A stretch of 64,000 nt of DNA from Porpolomopsis calyptriformis (lineage: Eukaryota > Basidiomycota > Agaricomycetes > Agaricales > Hygrophoraceae): positions 744,001 to 808,000 of the forward strand of contig OX621168.1 in assembly GCA_951640195.1 (NCBI GenBank). Reading direction: 5' to 3'. Shown here in pieces: positions 1-10,599 of this stretch. The notes below the pieces were generated by a model, which was not told the DNA's origin, made no database searches, and saw nothing but the letters and a program-made list of their open reading frames with translations. The translations under genes and the position numbers were made by a program. Positions within the stretch are counted from its first letter, which is position 1, and each line of letters begins with the position of its first letter.

Positions 1-1257
1 CTTTCAATGCTAAAGCAACTGAGAGAGTGTTACGCTGGAAGTCAGGAGATTGAAAGATACGAGAGTGTGGCAGACCTAAGAGGGGATTTTGTCGTCCGCT
101 TGCGACATAAGAAGACAAGAATCTGTCATAGTAACCTTTCCCGTGGCCAAGGCGAGATAGAGAATGATCAAACGCGACACCTGTGGTTCAGGTGAATGTC
201 GATCGCCACACGAAACTGTAGAACGGTTGTGTAGAGAGATGATCACCTGGTAGGAGGATCAACTCCAAGTTGGGACAGTCTGGGTCAAAAACTGGGTTCA
301 AAAGTTATTGAAAAGTTAATGTCATTGGAGTCACTTGAAGCAACGAGGGAAGGACAGACCATTCAAGCGTTTATGGCCTTCCCGTTGGTCTTCTGGCTCT
401 CGGATCCCCCATATGCCAGTGGGCAAGGTCCTCAAATCATCTTCATCATGCACCTTCAAAAATACCATCCGCTTCTCAGAGATTTTTGGAACAAACAAAG
501 TCTTCCCTTTGGAGCATTTTTTAAATTTCATGATGAGATCGACGAGATGGAGGACGGCTTATGCATGAACCTACCAGAGCGCAGGATCTCAGAGACAACT
601 AAAGCCGTGTCAACCTCTCCAATTGGCATGCTCAGATAACAACTGATAGTTTTACATTGCTGAAAAAACGGCGAGGAGATGAGGGTAGTTGCAATAGCCC
701 GCGCTATGAAATAAAAAATTTGTCAACCCCAAACCACAATTCGTTTTTCCTGTTCAGCATACATTGCTCCTGAACTGAGGACACTGGGAGAGTTTTAAGT
801 ATCGAGGAGATAAAGTTTCGCAATGCTTTCTTGTTACTTCGAAGGGCCGACATGAAGGACAATTATGTAAAAGAGCTTCATCTAAATACATCTGAATACT
901 TTCACGGGTGATTTAATCATGTTGAAGCGGTCTTCTAGTTTATCCGCCAACTCGTTTGTTTGCAAATGAGCTCGTGTAGTTTTTTGGTAGATGAAATGGT
1001 CATCAGCCGCATGAGGCCTATTTTCGTAGCCTCTAGCTTGACCGTCTACCACCAAGGAGTTTCTGTTGATGTTTGCGTTATAAATTCTTTAAATTCTTTC
1101 TGAGCACGTCTTGAGGGTATATTTCCACCACCGATCCTCTAAGCTGTCCCTGGAAATGTAATGGTATTAAAATGTCCGAGTCTGGTCGGTACTGACATCA
1201 TCAAAGCCAACGCTGCACCTGACCCGATCAGTTGGACGGTTGTTCACATTCACCATC
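1..1257. other. Gene-free lead-in upstream of the MED25-like gene
   Basis: I find no convincing gene here. Short open frames exist on both strands at about 319-640, but they overlap each other, have no recognisable domain and do not join into a spliced model. The last few hundred bases before 1258 should hold the promoter and 5' leader of the MED25-like gene, though no clear core element stands out. A degenerate transposon or the edge of a neighbouring gene cannot be excluded. Confidence 0.4.
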
Positions 1258-4069
1258 ATGTCCGACGTTAGTGTCCCCGGTGTCCGAATTGTCGCAATCG
1301 CGTGTGTACTCGATTCTTCCCTTACACTGGCTTCCGAGTGGCACACCATCCTTGAGGGATATATATTCCCTCTGTTCAAGCGCCTATCTGAAATGCATCA
1401 AGGCTATCAAGTATGGACTCCTTATAACCGCGCGATGACCACTCACCTCTTATTTCTCAGTTCCGTATCGGTTTTGTGATCTATGCTACGGCGGACGCCC
1501 GGCCAACACCCATCCTCACAAGACGCTTTTTCTCGACGTCCAATTTAGTTGTCAAGGAGCTTAAAGAGGATCCTGCAAAGATCGGGATCGGCCAGACTTC
1601 AGGCAACGAAACAAGAGGTATGGCTGCTTTGGAAGGACTAGTTGCTGCTGTAGAGGTATCTACCCCGTTTTCTTTCGCCATGTTGATACTTACCGAACTA
1701 CATCAGTTGTTTGATGCCCTGCGGCTTGCCACCTATCAGGGAAACCAGCCTCAGCCTTCAGGTCAATCGCTTTCCAAAGACACATCCAGCCCAATCCCCT
1801 TATCTTGCCACATATTTCATATCGCTGCATCTCCTCCCGATAGTGCTCCACGGCCATTGTGGAATACCTCACCGTTGTTGGATTCTGTGTCTTGGGATAC
1901 TCTGCCTCATGAACTAAGGAAGGTTGGTCGTAAAGCACACCCCAAATTATTCTCGTTTAATGGTTCTGATAGAGAGACATTAATTTGAGCATCATTAATC
2001 TGTCTCAACTGCCTCAATTTCCAGAGCTGTATATGTCTGTGAGTCTTTTCATTTTACAATGCATTGTCGTCCCATTGCCACCAGGCAGCTGCAGGATCCG
2101 CTCAACAACCGTGGTTCAATGTGCGGTCATCGCATTGTCTTTATTTAGCAGGCTTCACTGTTCAGCAAAAATGTATCCCCTCCTGATTTCACGTCCGAAT
2201 ACCGCTAATAGTCTTGACGTGCAGCTAGCAAACGTTCGGGAGAAAGCCCCAGCACTGAGAAGACACCTGAGTCTAAGCGCCTCCGTACGCAGCAACCCTT
2301 GTCGGACACTTCCCCTGGCATCCCAAGTGCCACTGTCCCTGATTCAACTCAACCCCGACCCTCTTCTGTTCCGACCCTGCTTCCTCCCTCTATCAACCCA
2401 TCATTTCAAACACAGCCACAAGCTCCGCGTCCCCCATTGCCTCCACAGCAGCAGGTCGTTGATCGATTGCGAATTGCTGAACGTCAACTTCAGTTTCTTG
2501 AGAAGGCTCTCAACGAGGCGATGGTAAATGGAAAACCCGAGGTAGCGGAGAAGATGAGGGAAGAACGCAATAAACGGCTGATAATGTACCAGCAACTCAA
2601 CGCTATGAGGTCAATGTATCCTCCAAATCAGCAGGCGGTAAAGGCAGAGATGCAGCAAGATGTAGGAGCTAGTACGGGCGCTTCAAGTATGCCTAATACC
2701 CTCAATAGTTCCACAATTACCCAACCGGAATCTCCCATGCATCCGGTCCAACCATCAGCAACCAACGGAAATTCACGGCCTCTATCATTGGGACAAGATG
2801 AGAGCACTCCCGCGCCTGATCAGAAACCAATCGGACGGCCCTTATCACACCACACACCTAACGCCTCTTCCCCCTTGTCTCCAAATACAAGTCCCAATCA
2901 GGCTCACCAATTCCAGCACCCCCCTCGCCTACCGCCACAGATAGTAGCGCAAATGCAAAAAATCACTGAGGAACAACGAAATAGACCTACATCTATCAAT
3001 AACCCATTACCGCTTGGCCAGACGCAAAACCCCTCCACGCACACGGGACAAGTATCGGGAGCGAATCCGACCTCGGATGGTCAAACTAAGCTGGCGTTGG
3101 GCCGCACTGTCTGGCAAGGGGTCTTGACCTGGACAGGTTTTGATGCCACTACTCAGAGTCGAAAAGAGGTACATGCGCAGGTTGCCGCCGCCGTCCAGAA
3201 CGACCGCGATAGGTTGTGCTCTAATCGCGAACTTTATAAGAACGTTACTAATCAAACTGTTAGTCTCGCAGAGACATGGCCTAATACATTGACACTGATT
3301 CCTTCAAGAGAACCCGCGGTGTCTCTGCGAGATCTACAAGCGTGGATCAAACAGCATAAACCTGTTCTTTGTACCATTCAACCAAAAGCGTGGAGCGTTG
3401 ATGCGAAGACAAACCAGAGTCACTACCGTTTGCTTGTGCAGCTTTTGACAGAAAAGAAAATTGTACGTCCTGTTCTCGGATAAATGTTTTGATTGTCATA
3501 ACCTTGAGCTCTCTTGTGCAAAATAACAATAGTATGCGCTAGCTGCATGGACGCTCCCTTCTGGTGTACTACATAACAATGTGTTGGTTTTTCCAGTTAA
3601 CAACATCGGGCTGATCGGAGCCTTCTTCCCACTGTTCGGCATCCCAGACCTCCCGAAACCAGCTATGACACATTTCGCCATGCGGCTGCAAAGCCTAACG
3701 CCAGAGCAAAGGAAGATGGTTTTGACGCAGATGATGGAGCGGCAACGGCAACAACACCAGCTACGACAACAGCAGCTGACCCAGCAACAAGAACCTTCTA
3801 ATCCTACTATCAGCACACAGTTACCTTTGAATTTGGGTAATAGTATTCTCGGTCTGATCTAGAATGCGATTTCGATATTTATGTTTTGTTGCGCAGAAGG
3901 GACTCAGCCGCAAGGCATGGGTCTGAATGCGCAACAAGTCGCTAGTGGTCAGCGACCCATCAATGGTGGTTTGCAAGGCGGTGTGCTGGGAAACATGAGT
4001 TATGAGGTGATGCAATCGTTCATGCAGCGTAGCGCAGAAGGGGGAGGCCCTGGAGTCAATCCAAACTGA
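1258..4069 (+). CDS. MED25: Mediator complex subunit 25-like protein (vWA plus ACID/PTOV-like domain)
   Basis: MED25 is a peripheral Mediator subunit that links transcriptional activators to RNA polymerase II in the nucleus. Eight exons can be joined in frame: 1258-1410, 1461-1655, 1707-1929, 1977-2038, 2085-2172, 2225 to about 3466, 3597-3836 and 3897-4069, giving about 791 residues. The first five exons encode a von Willebrand A fold (VLDSSLTLASEW, then a beta strand FVIYATADA). A Pro/Gln/Ser-rich linker follows, with a basic and charged helix near LRIAERQLQFLEKALNEAM. A second domain starts at VWQGVLTWTGFD and runs through WPNTLTLIP to NNIGLIGAFFPLFG, which fits the activator-binding ACID/PTOV fold of animal MED25. 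The tail is Gln-rich. The donor at about 3467 is weak (gtcctg), so that join is the least certain. The assignment rests on domain order and motif resemblance. Confidence 0.8.
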
Positions 4070-4333
4070 AATATTGGCGAAGTAGGTTTCTCTCGTTCTC
4101 TGGAGCTCCTTCACTCACATATAATACTCCAAAGGTACGGCATCGTTTTGATTTTCTTCCGTCGACACCTATTCCAAACTGTGTGATGACGTGAAGTTTG
4201 GCATAAGACATTCTATGTACTACATAACTTTAACACGAGGAAAAATATGGGAAACCTTGGGAGATGAGATCGATCAGAGTGGAGAAAGACTAAGCGATCG
4301 GTCACGTGATCATTTAAAGGCTCTCTTTCCAAT

Positions 4334-5014
4334 ATGCGAGTCCAATGTGAGTACCGGTTCTTGCGATTCGGATATCAACCACTCATGAATTGTTTATAAC
4401 GTTCTACGCCCAGATGACACTCAGTCGCCCGTTTCTTCGTTGACACACTCCCAGACTCCTGTTCAACAACTAAGCTCGACCTCGTCTGAAGCCGCTTCTT
4501 TACACGGGTTAGTCTCTTTCTCACATTACATGCAAGCATTGCACGCAAACGCCATGACCATAACAATGGGATGGCCGGTGCCAGCGGTGCCATGGAACAG
4601 AACGTTCAGTGATGACTTCAATCCAGACACAAGGCCAAGACACCTATCATCGCGGGCAGCATCTGCGGCGGAGTGATGGGCCTGGCATATATCATCGGTT
4701 TCACCATTTATTTTGTCAAACGGCGGAGGCATAGAGAGCGAAAGGCGAAGAACATAACTTCCCCCCCATCTTCGCCGAAGGCCAAAAAACCGGAGGAGAA
4801 AATCATCATACCCCCTGACCCAGCGATCGTGCTCGGACTGCGGCAACCTGGAGATCATGTTTTCGGTGCTGGTCAGAGCCCCAGCGATATACCTTCAATC
4901 CCACACGCAGAACCGGGTAAAAGCGAGTCTACAGAGCCTACCGGAGTTATGACAGTACCAACCGTATCGCAAAGTATAGATTCTTCATCAGCTCACAAGG
5001 ATTCAATTACATGA
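4334..5014 (+). CDS. Small single-pass membrane protein, unknown function
   Basis: The best model joins a 13-base coding exon (4334-4346), 4414-4507 and 4627-5014, giving about 164 residues. The ATG at 4334 has an in-frame stop nine codons upstream, and the first donor is a perfect gtgagt. The short N-terminal part is rich in Ser, Thr and Gln. A single hydrophobic segment follows (IIAGSICGGVMGLAYIIGF, then TIYFV), then a strongly basic stop-transfer stretch (KRRRHRERKAK). The remaining tail of about 95 residues is polar and Pro/Ser-rich and probably cytosolic. This layout resembles the mid2-like, Ser/Thr-rich fungal surface proteins, but there is no signal peptide and the outer part is very short. 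An alternative start further upstream is possible. I do not recognise a family. Confidence 0.55.
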
Positions 5015-5065
5015 TGTCTTTGTCCAATTTACAGCTTGCCGACCTCTCTCATGCCACCACATCAG

Positions 5066-8000
5066 TCAGTCGCAATAAGCTCCAACATTTGCAGGCTGTT
5101 CGGTTGAATCAACAAACTCAGCCATGAGATGATAGGATAAGACAACTCACAGCAACATCGCGAGCATACCTCAACAGTACCCCTCTATTTACTGTCAATT
5201 TGCTCTTGCCAGAAGCATCCCACTCCTTCTTGCGTCGAGTTTGTTCTTCCTCATCAACGACCCAATTAATCGTCTTGCTCTCCGAGTCTACAATAATCCT
5301 GTCACCGTTTTTGACAAGTGCAATTGGCCCTCCAAGTCGAGCCTCCGGGACGACGTGGCCTTGAAAAAAAAAAGGGGGAAGGAAAACAATTAGTTTTTTG
5401 TGGCAACATAATAACCTAAATTCTGGAACTCGAACACACCGATGATAAAACCTCGAGATGCTCCGGAAAAACGTCCGTCTGTGATCAACGCAGTTGAATT
5501 CCCCAAACCAGCCCCCATTAAGGCCGCCGTCGGACCTGCGAACGGCAACGGTAAGAGCACGATCACGATATATCCGAATCCTCGTTTGTACCTAGCATCT
5601 AATATCCAGGACGAGATTGGTAATGATACATTGAACACCAAAAGAAGGGACCGACCTCCGGCATCCCTGGTGCCCCTTTGGGTCCTTGATACCTGAAGAT
5701 CAAGATCATTCCCGCTTTGATCTCGCCCGCTTCAAGTGCGGGGTAAAACCCTTCAAGACTTCAAACATGAATGAGACATAAGAGTTGTTTAGCATTAGTA
5801 GAAACGGCTGAAGTACTGACCTATCAAAACACATGGCTGTTCCCTAGATCGCAGGACGTTCAACATAGTCAGCAAGGGATCGATTAAGCGAAAATACAAA
5901 CTTCGAATCGTGAACCCTCCTTTCCTGTCAGCTTCGCGACGGCGGTTCCAGGAGCAAGATTACCCCGCAAGATAGTGAGATGTCCCGTTTTCTTGATTGG
6001 GTTCTCCAATTGCCGAACTACGTCCTGAGATTCAAAATCAAGCTCTGCGACATCCTCCAAATTCTGTGCCAACGTCTTTCCCGTGACGGTGAGCTGGTTA
6101 CCGTCAATAAGATCTGTGTGGTTCAAAAGGTACTTGAGGATAGCCGGAATACCGCCGACTTTGTGAACATCCTCCATGTAGTATTTACCAGACGGTCTGT
6201 AAGATGTGGTTGGTTAGGCATAAGTGGAGAGTTGTTGTGAAGTTAAGGTCACTTCAAATCGGCAAGATACGGCGTTCGATCGGACACTTCCTGGAAGTCG
6301 TCGATGGTAAGAGTCACTTCGGCGGCTCTTGCGATCGCTAATAGATGGAGAACCTTTTCCGTGGGCGGTGTCAGTTACTGATTTGGGCGACCAATCGTAA
6401 ATGCCTACAGCGTTCGTGGAGCCACCCAGAACGTTGATTACCACGATTGCGTTTAAAAATGAGTTTCGAGTGAGGATGTCCCTGGCTCAGATGATCCATT
6501 TGTGTAAACCATCAGGTACGCTGTATGCACATACCTTGGTTTGATATCCAACACCAACAAGTTCTTTAAATATCTGGCTGCACTGAGACATTCCCGTGCC
6601 TTTTCTTCACTCGCTATCAGTCGAGATGGCATCCCTTAGACAAGGTATGCAACTGACCTGGATACATGGCAGGTGTACTTGAAGAATAGGGTAGAGACAT
6701 TCCGAGGACCTCTAATGCAGCACTCATTGTATTGGCACTTATGGGGTCTCATAAGACAATCGATTTGAGAGTAAGAAACCGACTGGGGACACACGTGTAC
6801 ATTCCTCCACAGGCACCGGCTCCAGGACATGCATGACGGACGACATCGAACCTTTGTTCATCATTTATTTTTCCAACCGCAAAAGCACCTATGGGCCACA
6901 CCAGAGTGGGCGATTCGACATTCAAATCAAGGAAATGCAATTACCGAACGACTCAAAGGCATCGGAAATGTTCACGGTGCCTCCCTGCTTATATCCCATT
7001 GACGGGCAGTCGAGGTGACGAACACCAGCCTGTATAGTACCTCCATAGATAATAATGGTCGGACGGTTGTGACGAGCGGCTGCTATCAAACAACCCGGCA
7101 TATTTTTATCACACCCGGGGATTGATATATTCCCATCGTAATGCTGAGCCTTGAGAAATTAAATTATTCAGCACAAAACAATGGAGCAATGAGGTATCTG
7201 AGATCATCGTCACACATACCATCACAACCTGAATTTTCAAATATCAGGATGTGGTAGGGTAGAGTTGATTAATGCCATACCGATTCGATCGAGTCTGCAA
7301 TAATATCGCGGCTTGGTAACCTGAAGCGTTCTACTTCAGAGAAATGCCATTGTCACCGGTGAAGATAGGTTGAAAGGACATACGAATACCGCATGCCTAA
7401 GGTGGAAAACTTGAGCGACGAGAAATCGGAGAGTAGGAATCGACGGATCTTTACCATCTGTCCCCATTGTTATCGCATCGCTGAATTATTCCGTGAGGAT
7501 AGCTATGGAAGAATGCTAGAGGTGAAGGACCTGATCCCGATGGTATTAAACGTGAGGCCAACCAGACCATTCTCCTTGCATCCTTCCTTGACTTTCTTGG
7601 AAAGATCAAGCTGAGGAGAAGATGGTCAGCGTTAAAGATCAATCAAAAAGATCGTCATTCTTACAAGATGATAGTTGCATGGATTCCCTTCAAAAAGGTG
7701 TACTTATTATGAAGCTGACCATCAAGGCTGGTATGATCGCCCACCTTCCCACCAGATGGGAGAAATGCCGATCTTCAAACATCGAGTACTTGATTAAACA
7801 ATATTGGCATTTGCATACCTGTGGTCTGTCCATATCCTCTTCTGTCAAGCCAACGGCATAGAGCATAGCTTGTGCCCCTCCCCGAGACTGTTAACGATAC
7901 ATCTAGCCGCGATCTATTCCAAATCCCAAGACTCCCAACCTTTTGCTGAGTTAGTTGGCATGATATTTTGTTCAGCTTGACATTGGGCGAGACCTTGGGC

Positions 8001-8125
8001 AGTGTGTGGCTAAAGAAGAAAGGGGTCAGTATATGAGTTTGAGCGAGTGTAATGCATGACCGACATCTGGACAAGAGGCGTGGCCATGGTCGGTCGAGAA
8101 ACCAAATTCTGGTAATCATTCTCAT
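5066..8125 (-). CDS. ILV3: Dihydroxy-acid dehydratase, mitochondrial
   Basis: This enzyme dehydrates 2,3-dihydroxy acids to 2-keto acids, the third common step of isoleucine, valine and leucine synthesis, in the mitochondrial matrix with an iron-sulfur cluster. Many short introns split the gene. Family signatures in order are [12 protein letters not shown], then [20 protein letters not shown], a CDKNMPGC cluster motif (near 7090-7120), [11 protein letters not shown] (near 6800), GSTNAVGI, a [13 protein letters not shown] block, and [14 protein letters not shown] (near 5470). The C-terminus reads YARDVA joined to PANVGAYCD and stop, as expected. The start is ambiguous. Reading straight from 8125 gives an Arg-rich leader ([20 protein letters not shown]) that could target mitochondria. 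Alternatively the start is at 8087 and the tract ending ctttcttctttag is an intron. The 3' end lies 52 bases from the end of the upstream plus-strand gene. Confidence 0.93.
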
Positions 8126-8207
8126 ATCAGCGGCTGCTCCGTGATGTTACACCTCTGTCTAACTTGATACAGTACATGGTAATAATCAAAATACCAAATC
8201 CCCGTCT

Positions 8208-9226
8208 TTACATGATTCTGCATATCTTGTTCGAATACTTCTTCTTCTTCTCTCGTTCGGAGGGGTAGCGCGATCTCATTTGCCGTACCAAATCTTCAAA
8301 CACATCTGAAATGTACCAATTCCTTTTTGCCGAGGTTTCGTAGAAAGGAAGATTCCAGCGATTCGCTAGCGTCTTGATTTGGTCTCGTTGTACTTCTCGC
8401 TCGTTAACGAGATCCAGCTTGGTGCCAACGACCACGATGGGCACTGTCTAAAAGGGACGCCTGTGTGATGGGAATGGTGAGACAGTTTGGGCAAAACTCA
8501 CCGTATCCCCTCCTTTGATTCGATAGATTTGTTGTCGAAGATTATCGACTTCCCGAAGGCTGGTTTCTTGGGTCAGACTGAATCCAAGCTTGGGTGAGTA
8601 CAACAAAGGTCGATGAGAGGGGGAGAATGGTACCTAAAAACCAGGAGAAACCCGCGTCCAGACTGAATAGTCTCATCAGTCCGTGGTGCAGGGGCAACGG
8701 AATATCACAAGGATCAAACCTTGATATAAACTTCGTTAAGGGATGTGAATTGTTCGGCACCTGCAGTATCCAAGACTTCGAGCTGCAGATAAGGCATCAT
8801 GAGTAAACACAAGAAAATCGTGCTCTGGGGCATCGGAAAGAGTGAAAAGGCAAAGAACATTATGGCTCTCGGAGAAAGAGTGGATGCGGGCTTGAACTCG
8901 TACGCATACCGCGCCATTTAAATGGATATAAGATACTCAGGCAATAGTTTCGTTTAAACGCACTGAAGATAAAATGCCGTCTACCTCTATAACACGCCGG
9001 TACTCTTCTGCGGGAGAGTGGTGATCAGGTGGTATGATACCCGGCAGGACCAAGCGAAAGCATACCCTCTATTGTTGGGTCATATGTTTCAAGAAACACA
9101 TCCCGCACCCATCGAACTGTTAGTGCAGATTTCCCCACACCGCCAGCTGTGGAATGGGAATAAGTAATATGGCAGTTATTATGCAGCTCGCTCACCCCCA
9201 AGAACCACTACATTGAATTGTCGCAT
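8208..9226 (-). CDS. Ras-family small GTPase, Rap/RSR1-like, prenylated
   Basis: This is a membrane-anchored GTP switch of the Ras superfamily. The N-terminus is MRQFNVVVLG, with the phosphate-binding loop continued in the next exon. The switch region is YRRVIEVDG, followed by LEVLDTAGAEQFTSLNEVYI, the nucleotide-binding GTKLDL and ETSAK. The C-terminus is CRIM, a CaaX prenylation box, after a lysine-rich stretch (EKKKKYSNK). The residue equivalent to Ras Gln61 is Ala (DTAGAEQF). Rap has Thr and yeast RSR1 has Ile there, so the protein fits the Rap/RSR1 branch that governs bud-site or polarity choices better than canonical Ras. The short exons are separated by introns of about 50 bases. The gene is transcribed away from ELP6. 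Confidence 0.88.
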
Positions 9227-9506
9227 GTAAGGCGCTGCGGCGTCCCCTGATGGTAGATTGAGGCCACGGTGAACAGCGTTGAGTAAATGAGTCTTCGGTG
9301 TCTAGGAATGGTAATCCTGACGGACCCGGATACATCACAAGCACACACATTCAAGTTTGTGCAGACGACGAAGGTTGGACAGGAACAGGAAAGCGAGGCG
9401 AACATCACGACCAAGTGCCGGGTTCGCCACCAGTGGTGAGGATGCTCTCAATCCAGGAGCAGCTTCATTTTGTTGCCTCCCGACATAAAATTCACCCTAA
9501 ACAGCC

Positions 9507-10408
9507 ATGTTCCCTCCCGCGACTCTGATCTCGCCAGGGCATGTCCTGCTCGTCACAGATGAACTCCCCTCACCAGCAGACTTTATCCTCCACCAAATTT
9601 TAGGAACCCAGTTGAAGGATCCAAACTGCTGCAGATGCATCCTTGTTTCTGTTTCTGGCGACCTCGATCGGTGGAAAGCTGTCGCAGCCAAGTCTGTGAG
9701 TCCAGCAGCGATTACTGTTACTTCTATATCCCAATAATTTATCCACAACAAGAACTTAAACTTGACGGAACACCTGAATTCCGGCTCATTTGCGTTTATT
9801 GATGTACTTGCAGAAATTGATCTACCAGCTTCGACCCGAAACTCGGGGACGAAACCTGCTTTTGATGCCACATCTATTCTTCTCAGTCGGGACGGAATTC
9901 ATGGAACGCACAACTTGGTCATAGTAGACGACATCACTTCTCTCCAATGGGTTGGATTTCCACCACTCGAACTGATCCGTTTTTCTCGTGCGCTCCATGC
10001 ATTGTGTCTCAAGGTGGATATCGATTGCATCGCGAATTTTTTTGAATCAACACTGACCTTCTGACGCAGTTTAATGCGTGTCTCGTTCTCCGGCATCATA
10101 CCGTGACTCCGGCTGAATCAGATGACCTTTTCCGGCACCTCCTCCAGATGTCTTCCTATCATATAGATGTGCGGCCGTTGGCCAGCGGACGGAGCGGGAC
10201 TGTCAGCGGCGAGGTTGCGTTGCGCCCACAACACAAGTCCTTATGGCTGATGTCGTTTTTCAATGAACAGATCGCCCTTCATGCAGGACCATCTATCCAC
10301 CATGTCAAAGTCCCCTTAGTGCCACGAAACTCGGCGGTTCAGTATCGTCTTACGGATGGAGGAGCATTGTTCTTTGAAAGAGGTAGTACCAGCAGTGGTG
10401 TTCTGTGA
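9507..10408 (+). CDS. ELP6: Elongator complex protein 6
   Basis: Elp6 forms a RecA-like hexamer with Elp4 and Elp5 inside Elongator, which adds cm5-type side chains to tRNA wobble uridines in the cytoplasm. Three exons join cleanly in frame: 9507-9695, 9753-10013 and 10070-10408, giving 262 residues. Exon 1 begins MFPPATLISPGHVLLVTDEL, where a P-loop would sit in a true RecA ATPase but where Elp6 lacks it. Later features are CCRCILVSVSGDLDRW, the strand NLVIVDDITSLQW, and a C-terminal strand ALFFERGSTSSGVL like the end of animal ELP6. The length matches the family. The call rests on overall pattern, since Elp6 is poorly conserved. Confidence 0.82.
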
Positions 10409-10599
10409 GGCATTCCGCTCCTTGCAAGCTTGTGGCCAGGAGGTCAATTATATTGAACAATCGGCGATGAATTATTGTACAGTACAGCCTGAACACAGAA
10501 AAGAGAGATGGTAACTAAATTGGGATTCCAAATTGAAATGATAGATTATCCTCTAACACACGCCTGACAACACAGATACCAACAGTCGAGTGAACAAGT

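Noticed and set aside
319..639. Open frame of 106 codons on the plus strand, with overlapping frames on both strands
   Set aside because: No domain, no sensible codon pattern and no splice partners; competing frames of similar length overlap it.
3463..3483. Stop of the long MED25-like exon at 3483 taken as the gene end
   Set aside because: The ACID-like domain continues at 3597 (NNIGLIGAFFPLFG) after an intron, so 3483 lies inside the intron.
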